Origin: DASYUM01 sp036001225
GTDB taxonomy: Bacteria; Methylomirabilota; Methylomirabilia; Rokubacteriales; DASRDR01
DNA: 13,805 nucleotides
Assembly (NCBI GenBank): GCA_036001225.1
Contig: DASYUM010000222.1
Span: forward strand, 1-13,805
Direction of reading: 5' to 3'
Both the position numbers and the translations under genes were made by a program. The notes beneath the pieces are model-generated. The model worked only from the letters and a program-made list of their open reading frames with translations. It had not been told where the DNA came from and searched no databases. Within the stretch, counting starts at the first letter, position 1. Every line of letters begins with the position of its first letter. Positions 6,396 to 12,240 of this stretch are shown here, in pieces.

Positions 6396-7429
6396 GGCTC
6401 CTCCACCCCGACTCCGGCGGGGACCCGGGCGCTGGCGGCCGCCCGGAGGGCGCGGACGGCGGCATCGGCCAGCCGATCGTAGAACACGACGTCCCGGGAG
6501 CCGATCCGGGCCACCGGACGACCGCCGAACTTCTCCTTGAAGCGCGAGAAGCCGGCGTACGGGTGATCCGGACGGTCGGGCGGGACGTAGCCGTAGAAAT
6601 CGTACACGCGGTAGCCCTCGCCGGCGGCCTCGCGCAAGAGATGCCAGTGGAGCGCGTAGCTCGCCATCACGTCGCGGAACAGGGGCAGGTGGCCCCCGTA
6701 GAGGTAGGTGACGGTGTGGCCGTGGCGGACGGTCAGCGCCGCGGCCAGGGTGATTCCCTTGTAGCGGGCGAAGGCGAACCGGCCCATGGCCGGGACCAGT
6801 GCCTGGGTCAGGTTGATGAAGAAGCTCTTCGGCTCCAGGAGAAAGCCCTGATAGCGCGCGGTCTCGGCCAGCACGGGATAGAGCTCGTGCACCTCGGCCG
6901 GATCGCTCGAGCTCGTGACCTCGACGCCACGGCGCTGGGCCAGCCGCGTGTTGTAGCGCCCTTTCGGCTTCATGCCGGCGAGCATGTCGGCCTCGGGCCC
7001 GAGCGCGATCTCGAGGGTCTGGTCGGGCACCAGGTCCACCGGGGCCCGGGCGAGGCCGGCGAGGACGGCCGGGATCGCGGTGAGGCGCGGCTCGACGCGG
7101 AGGGCGACCGCGCGCCGTCCCGATGGTGACCGGCGGAGCGCCCCGACCAGCCCCGGGAACGCGGCGGCCGCCTCGGGCGTGCCCCAGTCGAGGACGGGAC
7201 CGTCGGGGACCGCCAGGAGGCCGGCCTCGGCCGGCGACGGGAACGCGTAGGCGATGGCCCCGCCGCGCAGTACCTCGTCCTGGAAGAGTCCGAGCCGGAC
7301 GGTCAGGTAGCCCTCCACCTCCTTGAACCGGGACCAGGCCCACGACTGCATGAAGCCGGCGCTCGGGTGCGCGGCCACCAGTGCGTCCCAGGCCTGGCGA
7401 TGCCGGGGCTCGAGCGGGGCGACGCGCAT
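6392..7429 (-). CDS. FemAB-like peptidyl/aminoacyl transferase (GNAT fold)
   Basis: This encodes 345 residues from ATG 7429-7427, overlapping the preceding TGA by one base. Features of the FemAB/lipid II glycyltransferase family (PF02388, and GNAT-like PF13480) are seen in order: FMQSWAWSRFKE (26-37), KPKGRYNTRLAQRRGVEV (154-171), ARYQGFLLEP (191-200), TYLYGG (241-246), YDFYGY (276-281) and FSRFKEKFGGRP (294-305). Family enzymes form amide bonds, using aminoacyl-tRNA to extend peptidoglycan stem peptides. Others are generic GNAT acyltransferases for small molecules. The length fits one tandem-GNAT FemX-type protein. No signal peptide or membrane segment is present, so it is cytoplasmic and could act at the membrane face. 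In this operon it may join an amino acid or acyl group to a polyamine or wall precursor; that is inference. Confidence 0.88.
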   Translation of the reverse strand: MRVAPLEPRHRQAWDALVAAHPSAGFMQSWAWSRFKEVEGYLTVRLGLFQDEVLRGGAIAYAFPSPAEAGLLAVPDGPVLDWGTPEAAAAFPGLVGALRRSPSGRRAVALRVEPRLTAIPAVLAGLARAPVDLVPDQTLEIALGPEADMLAGMKPKGRYNTRLAQRRGVEVTSSSDPAEVHELYPVLAETARYQGFLLEPKSFFINLTQALVPAMGRFAFARYKGITLAAALTVRHGHTVTYLYGGHLPLFRDVMASYALHWHLLREAAGEGYRVYDFYGYVPPDRPDHPYAGFSRFKEKFGGRPVARIGSRDVVFYDRLADAAVRALRAAASARVPAGVGVEEP

Positions 7430-9606
7430 CACGCGCACGATCCCGGCCCCGGCACCCGCGGGAGGCCGAGGGCATCGCCGTGGGCGGCGACCCAGCGAGC
7501 CACCGGCGCCTCCAGCGATCGGTCGCGCCCCTCGGTCGCGCGCCGGTGGAGGAGCCGGAACAGGAAGCGGTCCTGGGCGGTGAGCGTACCCGGCGGCCCC
7601 AGGCCGTGCCGCTCGACCCGGCCCTCGGGACTCACGACCACGAGGTGGGGCTCGGCGGCGCCGGCCGCCGGCGGCGCCAGGTACACGCCGGGAACGAGGG
7701 TGACCCAGTTGGCCGGCGGGTCGAAGCCGGTGGCGGCCCCGGCGCGCCGCCAGGCGGCCTGAGCCGACCCGACCGCGCCCCGGAGCCCCTCCAGCTCGGC
7801 CAGCTCGGACGCCCGCCCGCGGCCGGCGGGGAGATAGGAAGCCCAGCCCGTCCACTCGAGCCACCGGCGATGGTCGGCCAGCGCCTTGTCGATCAGCGGC
7901 GCCTGGGCGTCGAGCTGGGCCTGGGCACCGCCGCGGAGCTCGCGCGAGGGCGCGAGCGCCATCACCTCGCAGCCGCCGGTGTCGAGAACGCGCAGGCGCG
8001 CCGGCTCGAACAGGAACCGGTAGCCGGGGACGCCCGCCGCGTACGCGAGCAACCCCGATTCGAGGAGCTGCAGCTCGGGCGTGAGCGCGAGGAGCGCCGG
8101 GACCGGCCGCGGATCGGCGGCCGGCTGGGGAAGCGCGACCTGTTCGGCCGCGTACTCGCGGCCGTCCCGGTCGTAGACGCGATTGCGCGGCACGCCCGGC
8201 GCGTAGACGCGGGGGGTGAACCCACCGGCGCCGAAACGATAGGGCGCGGGGCGCGCCGTGGGGTCGGTGAACTGGAAGCCGTGGAAGGGCGCCGAATCTC
8301 CGCCGGAACCGGAGCCCGAGGACCAGCTCGAGCGCGTGCCCGACGACGAGCTCCAGCCCTTGGCGTAGAGGTTGTCGGGGAAGAAGAGATTGGCCAGCAG
8401 CAAGACGAGGAGATAGATCGCGAAGACGCGATACGCGAGGTGCAGCACCTCGTCGAGCGACGGCAGCCCGTCGCGCAGCCGGTCGCGGAGCGCCGCCAGC
8501 TCGCGGACCCAGGCGCGGGGGAGCCCCGCCGCGCGGCGGAGCGCGCGCTCGACGAACGCCCGGAGATCCACCTCTCGGAAGAGCACCTCGGCCTGGTGGC
8601 TCCACTCGAGCAGAGCCTCGCGGGTCTGGCCGCGCTGCCCGAGCGGGAGGCATCCGACCAGCGCCTCGATCGACCGCTGGCCTTCCGGCTGGCGGAGCCA
8701 GCGCGCGAACCCGTGGGCGGCGGTCAGCCGCGGGCCGCGCCGGGCGGCCGGCGCCCGGAACCGGATCGGTCGCCAGGGGCCTGCCCAGGGCAACGGCGTC
8801 GCGTTGAAGAGGTAATAGAGCAGCTCGTCGCGCCGATTGGGGGCCGCCCGCATCGCGGCGGCGGCCGCCGCCGGCAGCCGCGTCCCGGCGATGATCGCCT
8901 CGCTCGCCCGGGGCGCCGCGGCGGGCAGGGCCAGACGCTGCAGCTCGCGTCCCGCGATGGCGCGCGGGGACGCGTAGAAAAACCCCCACCGCCCGTAGCC
9001 CTCGTCGCGAAAGGAGGGGAGCGCGAAGGCGTAGGCGAGGGCCGACAGGCCGGCCGCGGCCAGCGTCGCCCCGAGGCAGCCAAAGGCCTGCGGGGTCAGC
9101 TCGGGGGAGACCGCGTTGACGGCCAGGATCCCGCCCGGGCGGAGCGCCGCCGCCGCCTTGCTGAGGACCGACACGGTGAAGAGACTCGCGCCCTCGAGGT
9201 CCGCCGGATAGGTGAGGTCGTAGATCAGGACATCGAATCCGCGGGCCCGTTCGAGGATCTCCCGGGCGTCCCGGCAATGGATGCGCGTCCGCGGGTCGGT
9301 GAAGGCGTCGTGATTGAGGGCGGCCAGCGGGCCGCGGCCGAGCGCCAGCACTTCGGGGTCGCGGTCCACCAGGTGGACCTCGCGCACCGCGGGACCCCGC
9401 AGCGCCTCGCGGAGCGCCAGGCCGTCACCGCCGCCGAGGATGAGGACCCGGAGGCCGCGTCCCGGCGTGCGGGCGGCGGCGAGGGTCACGGGGACCAGCG
9501 CCAGCGGCTCGTGGTAGAGGCGTTCGTCGCGGCTGTCGAACTGGAGGTCGCCGCTGAGGTAGAGCCGGAGGCCTCCGCCGCGCGTCTCCAGAACCGCGCG
9601 CTTCAT
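7429..9606 (-). CDS. Spermidine-synthase-like aminopropyltransferase with long C-terminal extension
   Basis: This encodes 725 residues with ATG 9606-9604, overlapping the preceding stop by ATGA. Residues 1 to about 240 match the spermidine-synthase Rossmann fold (PF01564): LQFDSRDERLYHEPLALVP (21-39), the SAM-binding LILGGGDGLALRE (55-67), acidic LVDRDPEV (79-86), and IYDLTYP (128-134) at the catalytic-Asp site. The canonical enzyme transfers an aminopropyl group from decarboxylated SAM to putrescine. About 480 residues follow that spermidine synthases lack: an Arg-rich helical region (about 245-390), a hydrophobic helix (FAIYLLVLLLANLFF, 395-409), a Ser/Gly stretch (419-437), and a helical C-terminal part with no recognised domain. 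The usual length is about 290-320. Membrane anchoring is likely. No speD (SAM decarboxylase) gene lies in the window. Confidence 0.85.
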   Translation of the reverse strand: MKRAVLETRGGGLRLYLSGDLQFDSRDERLYHEPLALVPVTLAAARTPGRGLRVLILGGGDGLALREALRGPAVREVHLVDRDPEVLALGRGPLAALNHDAFTDPRTRIHCRDAREILERARGFDVLIYDLTYPADLEGASLFTVSVLSKAAAALRPGGILAVNAVSPELTPQAFGCLGATLAAAGLSALAYAFALPSFRDEGYGRWGFFYASPRAIAGRELQRLALPAAAPRASEAIIAGTRLPAAAAAAMRAAPNRRDELLYYLFNATPLPWAGPWRPIRFRAPAARRGPRLTAAHGFARWLRQPEGQRSIEALVGCLPLGQRGQTREALLEWSHQAEVLFREVDLRAFVERALRRAAGLPRAWVRELAALRDRLRDGLPSLDEVLHLAYRVFAIYLLVLLLANLFFPDNLYAKGWSSSSGTRSSWSSGSGSGGDSAPFHGFQFTDPTARPAPYRFGAGGFTPRVYAPGVPRNRVYDRDGREYAAEQVALPQPAADPRPVPALLALTPELQLLESGLLAYAAGVPGYRFLFEPARLRVLDTGGCEVMALAPSRELRGGAQAQLDAQAPLIDKALADHRRWLEWTGWASYLPAGRGRASELAELEGLRGAVGSAQAAWRRAGAATGFDPPANWVTLVPGVYLAPPAAGAAEPHLVVVSPEGRVERHGLGPPGTLTAQDRFLFRLLHRRATEGRDRSLEAPVARWVAAHGDALGLPRVPGPGSCA

Positions 9607-10694
9607 TCCGCGCCCGCTTCGACTCGGGCGAGCACGAGCGCCGCCACCAGGCACGCGACCACGCCGCCGATCACCGCCGGACCCAGGGCGAGCCCGAGCT
9701 GCTCAAGCCGGTGGGGCTCGGGGGCGAAGCGGAAGTAGTGGTAGAGGCCGACGCCGAGGGCGGGCGCGGCCACGACGGTCGTGGCCGCATACAGCACCGG
9801 CCCCCGACGGCCGGCCCGGGCCAGCCAGGCGACGGCGGCCGGGGCGGCGACGAGGGCGGCCAGGCCGACGGCGCTCGTCAGCGGCGGAAAGCGCCAGAAG
9901 CCGACCGCCAGGGCCGGCGCGCCGAGCAGGACCAGGCCGCCGGCGCGCGGCGCGCCCAGGAGTCCAAAGAGCCAGCCCGCGATCCCGGCGAGCCCGAGCG
10001 CCGCGGCCAGGCTCTGGTCGAAGGGACGGCCCGTCACGAACGCGACCGCGTAGGCGAGCGGGAAGGCGACGGCAGCCGCCAGGAAGGGGTTCGCGACGAG
10101 GGTCCAGGTTCGTCCCGGTCGCGCGGCCGGGGCGATGCGCCGCGCCGCCGGCGTGGTGGCGTCCTCGGCCCGAGCTGCGGCGGCGGAGGTGAGCGTGACC
10201 TGCCCGGGCTCGATGTAGGTCCCGCGGTAGCAGTCGATGCGGCCGTCGGGCCAGACTTCGACCGCCAGGTTGCGGAGGTGGGCGGCGTCCCAATACTCCC
10301 AGGTCGCCTTGCCGGTCCGCTGGCCCGGCTCCTCCTCGTAGGTGCCGTCGGTCGTCTCGGCGTAGCGGTAGCTCTCGCCGTCGTAGGTGAGCGTCGCGGG
10401 CGGGGTCTCGGCTCCGGACGGGCGTTTGGTGACCGCGTCACCCCCCGGTCCCGTCACCGCCGCGGCCGGGATCGACCGCGTGAAGAACCAGCGGGTCGGC
10501 TCTCCCTCCTTGACCTCTTTGAGGAGATAGGCCTCGGTGTCCGCGCTCTCGCAGCACCACTCGGTGACCCGATACCCGCTCGCGTCCCAGTAGCTCGAGT
10601 GGTCGGTCACCTCCCAGTCCACGCCGTCGAAGCGAAGCGTCTGGCCGACCTGGGGGTCGGCGGCCTGTAGACCGGCCGGGCGCGCTGGCGCCAT
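9603..10694 (-). CDS. DUF4178 membrane protein, first gene of operon
   Basis: This encodes 363 residues from ATG 10694-10692, preceded by GGGGAGGGG at a good distance. Residues 13 to about 165 are a soluble beta-rich DUF4178 domain (PF13785): VGQTLRFDGVDWEVTDHSSY (16-35), EWCCESADTEAYLLKEV (45-61), RWFFTRSI (68-75) and TYDGESYRYAETTDGTYEEE (103-122), ending in WPDGRIDCYRGTYIEP (148-163). Paired cysteines stand at 47-48. Six membrane segments follow at about 197-222, 227-248, 252-270, 274-294, 299-321 and 334-357. DUF4178 has no known function but is linked by neighbourhood to DUF350 and spermidine-synthase-like genes, which are present downstream. The protein probably presents the soluble domain at the membrane as part of a complex with the other products. 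The stop overlaps the next start. Confidence 0.88.
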   Translation of the reverse strand: MAPARPAGLQAADPQVGQTLRFDGVDWEVTDHSSYWDASGYRVTEWCCESADTEAYLLKEVKEGEPTRWFFTRSIPAAAVTGPGGDAVTKRPSGAETPPATLTYDGESYRYAETTDGTYEEEPGQRTGKATWEYWDAAHLRNLAVEVWPDGRIDCYRGTYIEPGQVTLTSAAAARAEDATTPAARRIAPAARPGRTWTLVANPFLAAAVAFPLAYAVAFVTGRPFDQSLAAALGLAGIAGWLFGLLGAPRAGGLVLLGAPALAVGFWRFPPLTSAVGLAALVAAPAAVAWLARAGRRGPVLYAATTVVAAPALGVGLYHYFRFAPEPHRLEQLGLALGPAVIGGVVACLVAALVLARVEAGAE

Positions 10695-10713
10695 GCGTTC
10701 CCCTCCCCGGCGC

Positions 10714-10743
10714 AGTCTGGGACGGATGCCGCGCGAGTGTCAA
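10714..10743 (-). promoter_or_regulatory. Sigma70-like promoter of the DUF4178 operon
   Basis: On the minus strand a consensus TTGACA (10743-10738) is followed after 18 bases by CAGACT (10719-10714). The ATG lies 20 bases further on, so the leader is very short. It faces the divergent cupin promoter. Confidence 0.6.
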
Positions 10744-10767
10744 GTTTGGCGATGCACGGCGCCCGCC

Positions 10768-10797
10768 TTGACGACTCCTCGGGTCGCACGCTAGCAT
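10768..10797 (+). promoter_or_regulatory. Sigma70-like promoter of the cupin gene
   Basis: TTGACG (10768-10773) is followed after 18 bases by TAGCAT (10792-10797). A GGAGGG ribosome site at 10810-10815 and ATG 10819 follow. The -35 boxes of the two divergent promoters are only 24 bases apart. Confidence 0.65.
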
Positions 10798-10818
10798 CCG
10801 GACAACACGGAGGGCCGC

Positions 10819-11778
10819 ATGGCCAAGACGCTGGACGAGCTCGAGCTGCGACAGCTCCTTCACATCGACGGCGCGTCACCCCCGGCGGGAAGCCGCTACG
10901 CCGCCAACGCGCGCTATCTCTCCTCGCTCGACGGGTTCGACATCAAGCGCCCGCCCGTTCCGGCGCAGGTGTTCCGGGCCGAGCGGGCCCGCGCCCTGGG
11001 CCGCGACACGCCGACCGGGCTCATTGCGCTGGACCTGAGCGCCCGGCTCGAGCTGGACTTCCCGGCCACCACGCCCCTCATCCTGGCGCGGTACGCGCGA
11101 ATCCGGAGCGGTGAGACGCTGGCCACGGCCTTCGCGGCCAGCGCCGAGGTCTACTACGTCATCGAGGGCAGCGGACGGACGGCGTTCGGCCGCGACGGCC
11201 GGGAAACACTCGCCTGGGAGCCCGGGGACGCCTTCGTCCTACCCGGCGGCGGCGCCGCCCGTCACACGGCGGGCCCCGGCGACGCGGTGCTGTGGGTGGT
11301 GACCAACGAGCCGCAGCTCGCCTTCGAGCGCTGCCGGCCACCGGGGCCGGACGCGGCCCCGATCCAGGCGGTTCATTACCGGGCCGCCGAGATCCGCCAG
11401 CGGCTCTACGACGTCTACCGCGATCCGCGCGGGCAGAGCATGCCGGGGAAGTCGGTGAACTTCGGAAACGTCGCCCTGGAGGCGACCCGTACCACCACGC
11501 CGTCGTTCACGCTGGCGATGAATTCGTTGCTGCCGGGCGAGATGCAGCGGGCCCATCGTCACAACGCCGTGGCCGTGACGCTCGTGGTGGCCGGGGAGCG
11601 CTGCTACTCGATGATCGACGGGGAGCGCGTGGACTGGGAGCCGAACGCGGTGATGATCACGCCGCCGACCCGGCTCCACTCCCACCACAACGAGGGCCCC
11701 GCGCTGGCGCTCTTCCTCATCGTCCAGGACGGCGGGTTGTACTACCATTGCCGGACGATGGGCTTCAGCTTCACGTAG
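10819..11778 (+). CDS. Two-domain cupin protein (gentisate-dioxygenase-like)
   Basis: This encodes 319 residues from ATG 10819, close to a GGAGGG ribosome site. Two cupin beta-barrels are visible (PF07883 type). The first, around 90-165 (EVYYVIEGSGRTAFG, then WEPGDAFVLPGGGAARHT), keeps the turns but lacks the HxH motif, having only E110 and H149. The second, around 235-305, keeps the metal site: H246 and H248 in RAHRHNA, and LHSHHNEG with H287, H289 and H290. The usual Glu of the cupin motif is absent, as in the three-histidine gentisate 1,2-dioxygenase group. An Fe(II) ring-cleaving dioxygenase acting on gentisate-like aromatic acids is the best guess. A related non-enzymatic bicupin cannot be excluded. 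The last six residues (MGFSFT) are encoded by a sequence repeated 240 bases downstream. Confidence 0.82.
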   Translation: MAKTLDELELRQLLHIDGASPPAGSRYAANARYLSSLDGFDIKRPPVPAQVFRAERARALGRDTPTGLIALDLSARLELDFPATTPLILARYARIRSGETLATAFAASAEVYYVIEGSGRTAFGRDGRETLAWEPGDAFVLPGGGAARHTAGPGDAVLWVVTNEPQLAFERCRPPGPDAAPIQAVHYRAAEIRQRLYDVYRDPRGQSMPGKSVNFGNVALEATRTTTPSFTLAMNSLLPGEMQRAHRHNAVAVTLVVAGERCYSMIDGERVDWEPNAVMITPPTRLHSHHNEGPALALFLIVQDGGLYYHCRTMGFSFT

Positions 11779-11788
11779 CCGGGCCGAT
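11755..11788 (+). repeat. 34-bp direct repeat, copy 1 (cupin 3' end)
   Basis: This stretch is base-for-base identical to 11995-12028. It covers the last codons of the cupin gene, its TAG stop and ten following bases. Confidence 0.95.
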
Positions 11789-11876
11789 AGCCGTCGTCCC
11801 GCGGCGTCCTCGGTCGTCGGCGCGCCTCACTTCGGGACCGCGCGCCCCGGACGGCGGGGCCCCAGCCGCGCGACGT

Positions 11877-11909
11877 CCGGAGGCGCGCATATGCGGCATA
11901 CGCCTCCGG
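11877..11909. repeat. Inverted repeat with 9-bp stem
   Basis: CCGGAGGCG (11877-11885) is mirrored by CGCCTCCGG (11901-11909). TATGC/GCATA inside the 15-base loop could extend the stem. It lies about 100 bases after the cupin stop and has no T-tract, so a termination role is uncertain. Confidence 0.7.
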
Positions 11910-11994
11910 CCGCCTCGCGCCTGCGTCCTACCGGCGCTCGCGCCTCGGCCCGGCCCAGGCGCGCTGATCGGTCACCGACTTGCGCGCGGGCACA

Positions 11995-12028
11995 ACGATG
12001 GGCTTCAGCTTCACGTAGCCGGGCCGAT
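11995..12028 (+). repeat. 34-bp direct repeat, copy 2
   Basis: This is an exact copy of 11755-11788, in the same orientation, 240 bases away. In the matching frame it again reads MGFSFT-stop, but the upstream codons do not resemble the cupin and meet a stop at 11965-11967. Confidence 0.95.
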
Positions 12029-12131
12029 TCGCGTCGCGCCGGGTCGTCCCCACGAGTAAGCCTCGCGGCCGCGGCGGGTCCTGCCGCCGGCTCGCCCCGT
12101 CCGCCGGGGCTCCGGGCCCCTTTCTCACGCG

Positions 12132-12161
12132 CCTTCCGCAATTCTGGCGAATTGCGGAAGG
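12132..12161. repeat. Perfect 13-bp inverted repeat, 4-base loop
   Basis: CCTTCCGCAATTC (12132-12144) pairs perfectly with GAATTGCGGAAGG (12149-12161) around TGGC. It is AT-richer than its surroundings. No T-run follows. It resembles the dispersed REP-type palindromes of bacterial genomes. Confidence 0.85.
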
Positions 12162-12185
12162 ATCGCCGTGAGGGGACCCCCATCC

Positions 12186-12202
12186 GCCCCGGCTCCCGGG
12201 GC
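12186..12202. repeat. 7-bp GC hairpin
   Basis: GCCCCGG (12186-12192) and CCGGGGC (12196-12202) form a perfect stem with loop CTC, 39 bases before the glycosyltransferase start codon. It could be a leader hairpin or a chance result of high GC. Confidence 0.5.
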
Positions 12203-12240
12203 TGCGCCGGCGTCACCCGCCGCGGGGCGAGGTAGGGTGA

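Larger units (their letters stand above)
11779..12240. other. Intergenic region rich in repeats
   Basis: About 460 bases separate the cupin from the glycosyltransferase gene. The region holds the second copy of the 34-bp repeat and inverted repeats at 11877-11909, 12132-12161 and 12186-12202. Open frames on both strands give only Arg/Pro/Ala-rich low-complexity products without ribosome sites, so no gene is called. No clear promoter for the downstream gene is seen. Confidence 0.6.

Noticed and set aside
7381..9738. A very long plus-strand open frame opposite the spermidine-synthase-like gene.
   Set aside because: It is the antisense of a gene with clear motifs; its product is low-complexity with no recognisable domain.
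11891..12235. A 114-codon plus-strand frame and a 129-codon minus-strand frame between cupin and glycosyltransferase.
   Set aside because: Low-complexity products, no ribosome site, and both pass through palindromic repeats.
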